Translations under genes and position numbers: made by a program | The notes under the pieces: generated by a model | The model's input: the letters and a program-made list of their open reading frames with translations, nothing else | What the model was told of the DNA's origin: nothing | Databases searched by the model: none | Source: PALSA-1180 sp964624625 | Lineage (GTDB): Bacteria > Oederibacteriota > Muellerivitia > Muellerivitales > Muellerivitaceae | Reading direction: 5' to 3' | DNA length: 47,654 nt | Assembly (NCBI GenBank): GCA_964624625.1 | Contig: CAZUXW010000017.1 | Coordinates: 1 to 47,654 of the forward strand | Shown here: positions 1 to 7,152 of the stretch, one piece after another | Layout: every line of letters begins with the position of its first letter | Numbering within the stretch: the first letter of the stretch is position 1

Positions 1-310
1 TAAGCCCGTCCACGGTCAAGTTCACCGCCACCCTTACCGGCAGGGGATTGTAAAGGCGCACGGAGTAGCGCTCCCCCCGGGAGGCCGTGATAAAGGGCCG
101 TCCGTTTTTAATTTCCTCCGGTTGAACCCCTTCCGAATCGTTCACCACTTCCGCCCGGAAGTCGTACAATTGGCGCCTGGCCTCATGGATCAGGCTTCCA
201 TCCTCCACAACCGCCAACTGATATTTGACGTTGTTTTCCTTGACCGCCGCCTGGGCATGGGAGGCAACCAAGGCCAATACCGCCAACCAATAATTCCTGT
301 TCCATCGCAT
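1..310 (-). CDS. Secreted protein of unknown function, N-terminal part (cut by window edge)
   Basis: Reading the minus strand, an ATG at 310 opens a frame that is still open at base 1 (about 103 codons visible). The start is supported by AAGGAGA seven bases upstream. The first ~22 residues form a signal peptide (short basic start, hydrophobic core, end near SHAQA), so the product is exported. The visible mature part has no enzyme motif. It ends in a segment around GERYSVRLYNPLPVRVAVNL followed by VDGL, a pattern I associate with a beta-sandwich found in secreted proteins of unknown function; this is weak recognition. A good sigma70 promoter lies just upstream. Confidence is high that it is a real gene and low for any function. 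Confidence 0.8.
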   Translation of the reverse strand, partial: MRWNRNYWLAVLALVASHAQAAVKENNVKYQLAVVEDGSLIHEARRQLYDFRAEVVNDSEGVQPEEIKNGRPFITASRGERYSVRLYNPLPVRVAVNLTVDGL

Positions 311-343
311 GACTTTTCTCCTTATTTGAAATGGTTCAACCCT

Positions 344-372
344 CTATAACCAATAAGACACGGCCCGGTCAA
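344..372 (-). promoter_or_regulatory. Sigma70-type promoter for the secreted protein gene at 1-310
   Basis: On the minus strand TTGACC (372-367) and TTATAG (349-344) are separated by exactly 17 bases. The predicted start lies near 337, giving a leader of about 27 bases that contains the AAGGAGA ribosome binding site. This is the best canonical promoter in the window. Confidence 0.65.
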
Positions 373-518
373 AAAGGTTCCAGGGGATTTTTTGAGGTGT
401 TTGTAGGGGAAACAAGGGGGATGAATCTTGAGCCGGAAGGACGAAAGCAACCATGAAATAAACGGCGGCGGCAGGGTCACAGGGTAAGAGGGGAACCGTT
501 CCTGGTTAAAAAGACTTG

Positions 519-890
519 CTAAACGATTTTACAGGGTATGAGTTGATCCTCGTCCAAGGCATAAACCGCGCAGAGGCGGTGGTAGCCGTCCGCGATGATG
601 AGTTTGCTGTTGGAGGCGTCTCTTACCAGCAGGAGGGGCGACAAGGATTTCCCATCCTTGATTTTCTGCTGATCCTTGGAAACGTGGTAATTGCTGACGC
701 CTAAGAGAGACAACCCGGAAGCCCTGAAAATATCCTTGGCTTTGTATGGGGTGACTTTGGCTTCCTTGAGTTTTTTGACCAAGGCGAGTGCCTCGGTTTC
801 GGAACGAAGCAGGGTTAAATAGGATTGGGCGGCGGGATAGTCTTTATCCTCCGGATCGGAGAGCCATTGAATCCTGGATGCATCGCCCAT
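519..890 (-). CDS. Small ParB-nuclease-like protein
   Basis: The protein has 123 residues from the ATG at 890. That start is chosen because GAGGAGG sits seven bases upstream; an earlier TTG in frame (905) would overlap this ribosome binding site. The C-terminal third carries LIIADGYHRLCAVYALDED, which resembles the GxxR/GYHR core of ParB N-terminal-like domains, where this loop binds nucleotide or DNA. It is much smaller than chromosomal ParB and has no helix-turn-helix, so a partitioning role is not supported. I recall similar stand-alone proteins in many soil bacteria, function unknown. No signal peptide, so it is probably cytoplasmic. It follows the epimerase gene on the same strand after about 50 bases and may be co-transcribed with it. 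Confidence 0.75.
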   Translation of the reverse strand: MGDASRIQWLSDPEDKDYPAAQSYLTLLRSETEALALVKKLKEAKVTPYKAKDIFRASGLSLLGVSNYHVSKDQQKIKDGKSLSPLLLVRDASNSKLIIADGYHRLCAVYALDEDQLIPCKIV

Positions 891-941
891 GTTCAGCCTC
901 CTCAAAGGGTTTCAATCACTCCGAAAAAACGGCCGGAATTT

Positions 942-2072
942 TTAGGATCTGGCCGAGCGCCAGGCCCAAAGCTCGGTGACGCACATCATGATGTGGTACA
1001 GGGAGCTGGCGGGAACGGGCCCGTCATGGACCCGGCCGTTGGCGTCCAGCCTGTCGCACCAGGAACCCATCGGCTGCCGGATGAAATAATGGCGCAAGAG
1101 GTTGGCCTCGATCAGCTTGACCCGGCTTTCCCTTTCCGCCTCGCCCACATCGGTCCGGACCAGCCAGGCCTTCAGGGCCTCGGTCTGGACCCAAAGGCGG
1201 TGGGTCGGCTGGGTGACTTCGCCTTCGGCGGTGACCTGGTCATAGACCAGGCCCGTGCCGTAATTGACGCCGAACTTGTCCGCGAAGCCGAGAATCCCCT
1301 GGATCAAGGCGGGGTTGACCGCCATGTGCCGGCCCGCCCGCGAGAGCAGCCAGGCCCATTCATAATGGTGGCCGGGCTCAACCCTGATTTTTCCATCCTC
1401 CTGCAGGGGCTTCCAATCCTGGTCAAACAGTTCCCGCAAGGCGCCGCTCTTTCCGTCGATGATGAAGGCTTCCGCCAACCGATAGACCTTCGTTGCCTCT
1501 TCCAGGAAGAGGGGATCAGGGGCGGCTTCCTGGCAGATCAGCATGGCCTCGAACCAATGCATGTGGGGATTCTGGCGCAGAAAGCCGTCGCCGGCGGATT
1601 GCAGGTAGCCCCTGCCCTTGGGGGCTGCCAGGTTTTTTCCCACCAGGCCCACCGTGTTCCGGACCAGGTCCAGGGCTTCGGGTTTCCGGGTCAGGCGGTA
1701 ATAAGTAATGAGGCCCAGCACAATGAAGGCAGTGTCGTAAAGGTCCAAGGCGGGGTCGAGTACAGCGCCCTCCCGGGAAAGGCGCCTGGCCCACAGGCCG
1801 TCCTTGGCGCGGCAATGTTTTTTGAGGTAATCGAAACCCATGTCCGCGATCGAGGCGGCCTCCTGATGCCAACCCAGGATCGCCGCGGAGGAAAAGGAAA
1901 AAAGCTGGCGGCCCTGGACCCGGACCCGCTTAAAGGCGGCAGGGGAAGGGCTGCCGTCCTGGTTGAGCTCCTCGACAAAACCGCCGAATTTTCGATCGAT
2001 GCCCCGGGAGGCCCAAAGGGGAAGGGCGTCCTCGCGCATCCATGACACCAGGTTGATTTTTTCCGAATCCAT
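942..2072 (-). CDS. AGE-family (N-acylglucosamine 2-epimerase-like) sugar epimerase/isomerase
   Basis: A 376-residue cytoplasmic protein from the ATG at 2072, preceded by AGGA; a longer in-frame start at 2129 would translate through a perfect hairpin and is less likely. It shows the signature of the AGE (alpha/alpha)6-barrel family over its full length: RVQGRQLFSFS (51-61), the NPHMHWFEAM block (H170, H172, E175), EPGHHYEWAW (E232, H235, H236, E238), RLWVQTEALKAW (from R292) and a C-terminal WCDRL...SLYH (H360). These His/Glu positions correspond to the active-site residues known in this family. Members interconvert mannose, glucose and fructose, or N-acetylglucosamine and N-acetylmannosamine; the substrate cannot be read from sequence. 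In a region rich in glycoside hydrolases, a role in sugar catabolism is plausible. Confidence 0.9.
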   Translation of the reverse strand: MDSEKINLVSWMREDALPLWASRGIDRKFGGFVEELNQDGSPSPAAFKRVRVQGRQLFSFSSAAILGWHQEAASIADMGFDYLKKHCRAKDGLWARRLSREGAVLDPALDLYDTAFIVLGLITYYRLTRKPEALDLVRNTVGLVGKNLAAPKGRGYLQSAGDGFLRQNPHMHWFEAMLICQEAAPDPLFLEEATKVYRLAEAFIIDGKSGALRELFDQDWKPLQEDGKIRVEPGHHYEWAWLLSRAGRHMAVNPALIQGILGFADKFGVNYGTGLVYDQVTAEGEVTQPTHRLWVQTEALKAWLVRTDVGEAERESRVKLIEANLLRHYFIRQPMGSWCDRLDANGRVHDGPVPASSLYHIMMCVTELWAWRSARS

Positions 2073-2094
2073 GTTTTCCTCGTTGTGGGATGGA

Positions 2095-2123
2095 CCGAAC
2101 CAGGCCGATACGGCCTGGTTCGG
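2095..2123. promoter_or_regulatory. Perfect 12-base inverted repeat in the leader of the epimerase gene
   Basis: CCGAACCAGGCC (2095-2106) and its exact complement (2112-2123) flank a five-base loop GATAC. It ends 22 bases upstream of the epimerase start at 2072. It could be an operator for a dimeric repressor or an mRNA hairpin close to the ribosome binding site. It has no T-run, so it is not a terminator. Confidence 0.5.
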
Positions 2124-2231
2124 CCACATGTTGCTGTATTTTTCCCGAATTTAAAAGCCTAGAATTTCAATTTTGACGCCCCGGGACCCCTCGATATGAT
2201 CCAAAGCATAGGAAATAACGGCAAAATAGAG

Positions 2232-2260
2232 TGAACTAAAAGCACCTACCTCCGTCTAGA
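2232..2260 (+). promoter_or_regulatory. ECF-sigma-type promoter, copy 1
   Basis: TGAACTAAA (2232-2240), 13 bases, GTCTAGA (2254-2260). The GAAC -35 and GTC -10 cores are typical of ECF (group 4) sigma factors. The identical motif with identical spacing occurs twice more at 6720 and 6892. It lies 29 bases before the lipoprotein start at 2290, giving a leader of about 23 bases. Confidence 0.7.
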
Positions 2261-2289
2261 GGGGGAAGGACAAGCAAGAGGGGCTGCCC

Positions 2290-3423
2290 ATGGGAACTTT
2301 CAAATGGATTGTTGTATCGGCCCTGCCCCTGTTGTTGTTTTTTCAATCCTGCGGCGGGGGAAAATTCGGTCCGCCCTCCCTGCCGCCCCGGGTTCCCACG
2401 ATCACGGCGACCCCCACACCCACCCCGACTCCGACCTTGATTCCCACTGTCAATCCCACCTCGACGGCTACCGCCACGAAGTCACCCACGCCGACAGCCA
2501 CCCAGACCCATAACCCTGTTGGACCAACGAGCACTCCCACGAACAGCCCCACCAACAGCCCGACCAGCACACCCAGCCTTTCGCCCACCGCGACCCCGAC
2601 CCCCACCGCCACTGGTACCTGGCAAACCCCGACGATCACCCCGACCCCCATCCACACCGCTACGGCTTGTTACACCGTGACCTTTACCAAGACCGCTTGT
2701 ATGGCTCCGACCCCGCCTTGCGCCATCACCGGGTCCATTCAATACACGGGGTCGGGAACCATGGATTCGACGCACCAGCTTTACATCGGATCCTCTTCCG
2801 GGAATATTCTGACGGCTTACTACGGCACCGGGGTTTATGGGGGGACGACCTATACGTTAAAAAGTTCGGGACCCGGTGTCCAAAACATTTCCGTTTACTT
2901 TAATTTCAGCGGAGTGCCAAACGATACCTCCTACAACTACGTCTATGAATCGATTGTTCCCGTTCCTGGCGAGAGGTACCTGACCAGCGGGTCCTGTTCT
3001 ATTCCGGCTGTAGCCCTGACGATTCCCGTGACCTTTACCGCCGGAACGACGGCCGGACCCACCATCACCCTCGACGACTCCTGCAGTTTCTGGGGAATTT
3101 ACGGAACCGTGAATTACACCGGAATCAAGGGAACCGTTCAATATTGCAGGAACCTCTATATTAATACCTATTTAGACGCCGGCTACACCAGCCTTCAACA
3201 GCCAAGCGCGGTGGCCATCACCAACGGGGGAAGCTATGGAATGGTCACGAATATCGGGTCCGGTGCAACGGGCCTAACTCCGCTTTATCTCAAGGCCTGG
3301 TTTGACGTGAACGGCAACCATGTCTTTGACACGGGCGATCCTTATATCGAACTGGGCCAATTCACGCCCACCACCGACGGCCTTCTGGAAAACATCACCT
3401 TTGGCGACACCTTTATTAATTGA
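2290..3423 (+). CDS. Thr/Pro-linker lipoprotein with two beta-sandwich domains
   Basis: A 377-residue protein. GAGGGG six bases upstream supports the ATG. The N-terminus is a lipoprotein signal (hydrophobic 6-18, lipobox-like FFQSC with Cys21), so it should be membrane-anchored. Residues ~34-125 are a low-complexity Thr/Pro/Asn/Ser linker, probably extended and possibly O-glycosylated. Two related beta-rich domains follow (about 140-245 and 247-377). Each begins with a GSIQYTG or GTVNYTG strand; the second contains YLKAWFDVNGNHVFDTGDPY, a short Asp/Asn loop that may bind calcium. I associate such ISYTG-type domains with surface proteins of unknown function. The gene is preceded by an ECF-type promoter and is probably part of an envelope-stress or surface regulon. 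Confidence 0.85.
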   Translation: MGTFKWIVVSALPLLLFFQSCGGGKFGPPSLPPRVPTITATPTPTPTPTLIPTVNPTSTATATKSPTPTATQTHNPVGPTSTPTNSPTNSPTSTPSLSPTATPTPTATGTWQTPTITPTPIHTATACYTVTFTKTACMAPTPPCAITGSIQYTGSGTMDSTHQLYIGSSSGNILTAYYGTGVYGGTTYTLKSSGPGVQNISVYFNFSGVPNDTSYNYVYESIVPVPGERYLTSGSCSIPAVALTIPVTFTAGTTAGPTITLDDSCSFWGIYGTVNYTGIKGTVQYCRNLYINTYLDAGYTSLQQPSAVAITNGGSYGMVTNIGSGATGLTPLYLKAWFDVNGNHVFDTGDPYIELGQFTPTTDGLLENITFGDTFIN

Positions 3424-3547
3424 ACTTTCCCTTGAAATCATAGCCCTCCGTTTTTTCTTTTATTCTCCCGCCAAATAATGGCATGATTGATACCGCCGTT
3501 GGGGACTTCTCGCGCCTCAACCTAAAACCGGTTCCAAGGAATAACCC

Positions 3548-6433
3548 ATGCAAAAATTCATCGCTTTTCTCGCGGTCATCCTGATGGCCCTGACGGGGTC
3601 CCAAGTCCGGGCGGGCGCCGCGCCTCCCCCCCGGGAACACCTGTTGATGGACTCAGGCTGGCGGTTCGCCTTGGGGCACCCCTTCGACCCGGACAAGGAC
3701 TTTGGTTTTGGGACGGGATACTTTTCCTACCTCACCAAGACGGGTTTCGGCGACGGGCCGGCCGCGCCGGGTTTTGACGACCGCGCTTGGCGCCTCCTCA
3801 ACCTGCCCCATGATTGGGCGGTGGAGCTACCTTTTGATGAGAAGGGGAGCTACAGCCACGGGTACAAGAAGATGGGACGGAACTTTCCGGAGGCCAGCGT
3901 CGGCTGGTACCGCAAGAAATTCTTCATCCCCAAGACCGACCAGGGCCGCAGGATCAGCTTGGAATTCGACGGCGTCCACCGGGACGCCCAGGTATGGGTC
4001 AACGGATTTTACATGGGCCGGGAATCCAGCGGCTACAGCAACTTCCGCTATGACGTGACCGATTGCCTGAATTGGGGCGGGGATAACACGGTGGCGGTCC
4101 GCGTGGACGCGACTTTGGAGGAGGGCTGGTTTTACGAGGGCGCGGGAATCTACCGGCACGTTTGGCTGACCAAGACGTCGCCGCTTCACGTGGACTACCA
4201 CGGGATCTTCGTCTCCTCGGAAGTGATGGAGGATTACGCCGACGTCACGGCGCAAACGACCCTCCTCGACGAAGGAACCGTCAAAGCCAATGTCGAGGTA
4301 GTCCAGGCCGTTCTGGACAAGGAGGGGAAGGTCGTCGCCACCTCCCGCTCCAAGGAACAGTCCCTGTTTCCCGGCTCCCCCAAGGAAGAGCAGGAACACC
4401 TCAAGCTTCCCCGGCCCAAGCCTTGGTCCATCGAGAATCCCTATCTCTATAAACTGGTGACGAAGGTCCTGGCCGACGGGGAAGAGGTGGACCGGCTGGA
4501 GACAAGCTTCGGCGTGCGCACCCTGGAGTTCGACCCGGACAAGGGGTTCTTCCTCAATGATAAACACCTGGAGCTGAAGGGCATGTGCAACCACCAGGAC
4601 CACGCGGGGGTGGGAAGCGCGGTTCCCGACGCCCTGCAGGAGGCCCGTATAGCGCGCCTCAAGGACGCCGGGGCCAACGCCTACCGCTGTTCGCACAACC
4701 CGCCCACGCCTGAATTGCTGGACGCCTGCGACCGGTTGGGGATGCTGGTGTTGGTGGAAAACCGCCTCATGGGGACCAGCCCTGAAATTTACGACCGTTT
4801 GAAACGCATGATCCTCCGGGACCGCAATCACCCCTCTGTTTTCGCCTGGTCCCTGGGCAACGAGGAATGGGGCATTGAGGGCAACGTGAAAGGCGCGCAA
4901 ATCACCGCGCCCATGCAGGATTTCGTCAGGCGCTTGGACCCGACCAGGCGGATTACCTGCGCGGTCAGCGGGGGGTGGGGCAACGGCACTTCCACGGTGC
5001 TGGACGTGATGGGCTTCAATTACCAGGACCACGGCAATATCGACGATTACCACGCCAAGAACCCCAAGCAATCCAGTTTCGCCACCGAGGAAAGCACGAC
5101 CCACAGCACCAGGGGCGTCTACCAGGACGACGGTATTTACGGGCACGAGATTCCCACGGACCGGACCGGCGGGGAAAGCATCGAGAAGGTCTGGAAGTTC
5201 TACAAGGAACGGCCTTTCCTGGGAGGCCTCTTTTTATGGACCGGGTTCGATTACCGGGGAGAGGAAAGCCCCTTTCACTATCCTGCCATCAGTTCCCAGT
5301 ACGCAGTCCTCGACCTCTGCGGATTTCCCAAGGACTCCTATTTTTACCTGAAAACCTGGTGGGACAAGGAACCCACGCTCTTTATCACCCCCCATTGGAA
5401 TTGGAAGGGGCAGGAAGGAAAGGATATCCCGGTTTGGATCCGCAGCAACTGCGACGAGGTGGAATTGTTCCTGAACGGCAAGAGCCTGGGAAAAAAGACC
5501 ATGCCAGCCTTGTCCCATTTGGAATGGAACGTTCCCTATGAGGCGGGCGTGCTTTCGGCCAAGGGTTTCAAGGATGATAAGATCGTCCTGCAAAAGCGGG
5601 TGGAAACCACAGGCGACCCAGCCGCCGTTTCCCTGTTGGCCAACCGCATCAGGCTGAAGGCGGATGGGGAGGACCTGGCCCTGGTCACCGTGGAGGTGAA
5701 CGATTCGAAGGGAAGGCCCGTGCCCACCGCGGGGAATGAAGTCCAATTCAGCCTGGAGGGGCCGGGAAAAATCATCGGCGTGGGCAACGGCGACCCCGTC
5801 TGCCATGAGGCGGACCGTTACATTGAAACGGTTTCCCAGGTGAGGATCAGGGATTTGAAGATGAAGGACGGAGGCGCGGCAGGCCATAGGCGGGAAGTGG
5901 AGCCTGGCGAGGATGATTCCCAATGGCCGGCGCTTTTCAGCGGCCGGGTCGACGACGAGGGGAACGTTCCGAAGGACCAACCGAAGGTCAGGGTCGTCCG
6001 GGGCCGGTTCGAGTTGGGATCCTTGGAGGATTATTCGGAGATTACCCTCCTGCCCAAGAGCCTGGTGGACGGCCAAGCCATCTATGTCAACGGGCATCTG
6101 ATCGCGGAGAAGATACCAAGGACGGACCAGGGGAAGGCCTATCCACTGCCAAAATCCATTTTGAAAAAAGGCGGCAACAGCTACGCCGTGGTGGGTTACG
6201 AGCTTTTGCGCCGGTGGAAATGGGAGGAACTAAACCAGGACCCGGGATCCATCCGGACGGTGGTCCCGCCGGGGCAATGGAAGCGCAGCCTCTTCAACGG
6301 GCTGGCCCAGGTCATCATCCAATCGGAAAAAAAGGATGGAGCCATCCGGCTCAAGGCCTCTTCAAAAGGATTGGCGCCGGCGGTCCTCAAACTGGAATCC
6401 CAATCGGTTCCGTTAAGGCCCTCGGTGCCGTGA
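3548..6433 (+). CDS. Secreted glycoside hydrolase family 2 enzyme (beta-galactosidase-like)
   Basis: A 961-residue protein with a signal peptide (1-23) and AAGGA upstream of the ATG. Domain order: sugar-binding jelly roll (~30-215, with QVWVNG and the GIYRHVWL strand typical of GH2), an Ig-like domain (~216-315), a TIM barrel (~316-600) and C-terminal beta domains. In the barrel, WSLGNEEW places the general acid/base at E439, and FATEEST places the likely nucleophile at E514. PFLGGLFLWTGFDYRGE is a strong GH2 signature. Residues ~685-780 look like an invasin-type Ig domain, followed by a module with VNGHLIAEK resembling another sugar-binding jelly roll. It should release terminal beta-linked sugars outside the cytoplasm. 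There is no Thr/Pro linker and no sorting-like C-terminus, unlike most secreted proteins here. Confidence 0.93.
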   Translation: MQKFIAFLAVILMALTGSQVRAGAAPPPREHLLMDSGWRFALGHPFDPDKDFGFGTGYFSYLTKTGFGDGPAAPGFDDRAWRLLNLPHDWAVELPFDEKGSYSHGYKKMGRNFPEASVGWYRKKFFIPKTDQGRRISLEFDGVHRDAQVWVNGFYMGRESSGYSNFRYDVTDCLNWGGDNTVAVRVDATLEEGWFYEGAGIYRHVWLTKTSPLHVDYHGIFVSSEVMEDYADVTAQTTLLDEGTVKANVEVVQAVLDKEGKVVATSRSKEQSLFPGSPKEEQEHLKLPRPKPWSIENPYLYKLVTKVLADGEEVDRLETSFGVRTLEFDPDKGFFLNDKHLELKGMCNHQDHAGVGSAVPDALQEARIARLKDAGANAYRCSHNPPTPELLDACDRLGMLVLVENRLMGTSPEIYDRLKRMILRDRNHPSVFAWSLGNEEWGIEGNVKGAQITAPMQDFVRRLDPTRRITCAVSGGWGNGTSTVLDVMGFNYQDHGNIDDYHAKNPKQSSFATEESTTHSTRGVYQDDGIYGHEIPTDRTGGESIEKVWKFYKERPFLGGLFLWTGFDYRGEESPFHYPAISSQYAVLDLCGFPKDSYFYLKTWWDKEPTLFITPHWNWKGQEGKDIPVWIRSNCDEVELFLNGKSLGKKTMPALSHLEWNVPYEAGVLSAKGFKDDKIVLQKRVETTGDPAAVSLLANRIRLKADGEDLALVTVEVNDSKGRPVPTAGNEVQFSLEGPGKIIGVGNGDPVCHEADRYIETVSQVRIRDLKMKDGGAAGHRREVEPGEDDSQWPALFSGRVDDEGNVPKDQPKVRVVRGRFELGSLEDYSEITLLPKSLVDGQAIYVNGHLIAEKIPRTDQGKAYPLPKSILKKGGNSYAVVGYELLRRWKWEELNQDPGSIRTVVPPGQWKRSLFNGLAQVIIQSEKKDGAIRLKASSKGLAPAVLKLESQSVPLRPSVP

Positions 6434-6583
6434 CGGTTTTCACCACCAAGCCCAGGGTCCTGGAGTGAAAGAAAAGCCATTTCACCCCAGGTCCCTTTTC
6501 GGGATCACATGCCACCTTGCCATGAAAAATTTATTGTGGGTGGTATCGACCCAAAAATTCCGAACCGCTTTCAATTGGGAGTG

Positions 6584-6690
6584 TGGGACAGAGGCACAGG
6601 GTGGCTGAGGCAAAATCCAATATTCCCTTTTCCTCTTAACCTGTGCCTCTGTGGTTCCCCTAGGGAGCCAGTGGTGAAATGGTTTTTTAT
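6584..6690. repeat. Palindromic intergenic element, 8-base-period class (copy 1)
   Basis: ACAGAGGCACAGG (6588-6600) is repeated in inverted orientation at 6640-6652. The downstream flank (GTGGTT, then CCAGTGGTGAAATGG) matches the right flank of the related element at 29199-29349. The pair can fold into a long hairpin. It lies in the non-coding stretch after the GH2 gene. Confidence 0.7.
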
Positions 6691-6719
6691 TGTCTTTTTA
6701 TGGTTTTCTCCTCTTTTTT

Positions 6720-6748
6720 TGAACTAAATCCCCCTCATGGCGTCTAGA
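6720..6748 (+). promoter_or_regulatory. ECF-sigma-type promoter, copy 2
   Basis: TGAACTAAA (6720-6728), 13 bases, GTCTAGA (6742-6748). It is 38 bases upstream of the small ORF at 6787. The predicted transcript start is near 6755. Confidence 0.7.
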
Positions 6749-6786
6749 TGATGTAACGTTAAACTTATTGTTTTATGGGGGTTATT

Positions 6787-6894
6787 ATGAATAAGGGAAT
6801 ATCGAAAAGATGGAAGGTGGGGTGGGGGGTCTTGTTTCTGAGTGGTTGGGCGGCTGAGGCCCTGTGGATCTTCGAAAAGGCCGGCCATTTCTGA
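6787..6894 (+). CDS. Small membrane protein candidate, 35 residues
   Basis: An ATG at 6787 follows a GGGGG ribosome binding site with a suitable gap and sits 38 bases behind an ECF-type promoter. The product has a basic start (K3, K7, R8, K10) and one hydrophobic, Trp-rich segment (11-29), so it would be a single-span membrane peptide. Its stop codon TGA is also the first three bases of the next ECF promoter (6892). A terminator follows at 6964. I do not recognise the peptide. Promoter, ribosome binding site and membrane segment together make it a better candidate than chance, but no homology could be tested. Confidence 0.5.
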   Translation: MNKGISKRWKVGWGVLFLSGWAAEALWIFEKAGHF

Positions 6895-6920
6895 ACTAAA
6901 GAGAGGCCAGCTCGTCTAGA
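6892..6920 (+). promoter_or_regulatory. ECF-sigma-type promoter, copy 3
   Basis: TGAACTAAA (6892-6900), 13 bases, GTCTAGA (6914-6920). It overlaps the stop codon of the small ORF and points at a terminator only about 45 bases downstream, with no reading frame in between. Confidence 0.65.
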
Positions 6921-6926
6921 GAAAGA

Positions 6927-6994
6927 GGGTGGGTTCTGACGAACAACCTTCTATAGATGATTCAAGGCGCGTCCGGCTCCCGGCGCGCCTTTTT
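6927..6994 (+). ncRNA. Candidate ECF-dependent small RNA, about 68 bases
   Basis: The interval runs from the start predicted by the third ECF promoter to the end of a strong intrinsic terminator. It holds no start codon with a ribosome binding site. A short transcript made of a ~37-base unstructured 5' part and a terminator hairpin is the shape of many regulatory small RNAs. Existence is inferred only from promoter plus terminator. It could instead be the 3' end of the small-ORF mRNA. Confidence 0.4.
6964..6994 (+). terminator. Rho-independent terminator
   Basis: AAGGCGCG (6964-6971) pairs with CGCGCCTT (6984-6991). CCGG/CCGG extends the stem across a one-base bulge, the loop is CTC, and a run of five T follows (6990-6994). 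Confidence 0.85.
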
Positions 6995-7152
6995 CACTCC
7001 TAAAGGCCGTGAATCGGGGCCATTAACCATTCATAAAACGATGGAAACCGTTTGTTAAGGAAAAAATGGGAAAGGTGGAATAAACCCTCTTTCCCCAACA
7101 CTATATTTCAAGAAGCCGATCCTATTTCAACTTCTATATAAGCGAGCCTCTT

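Noticed and set aside
519..890. Chromosome-partitioning ParB
   Set aside because: Only the GYHR-type core is present in 123 residues. There is no helix-turn-helix or dimerisation domain, and no parA is nearby.
825..2045. 406-codon plus-strand frame opposite the epimerase gene
   Set aside because: The minus strand encodes an unmistakable AGE-family protein with all active-site blocks. The plus frame is a high-GC shadow; similar shadows at 3827-5146 and 37523-38647 were rejected for the same reason.
6509..6727. 72-codon plus-strand open frame after the GH2 gene
   Set aside because: It runs through a palindromic element, has no ribosome binding site and shows no protein-like pattern.
7097..7108. 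AACACTATATTT upstream of the 7153 gene, also at 32876-32887
   Set aside because: An exact 12-base match, but its distance to the two genes differs (45 and ~250 bases) and no -35 accompanies it. AT-rich chance similarity cannot be excluded.
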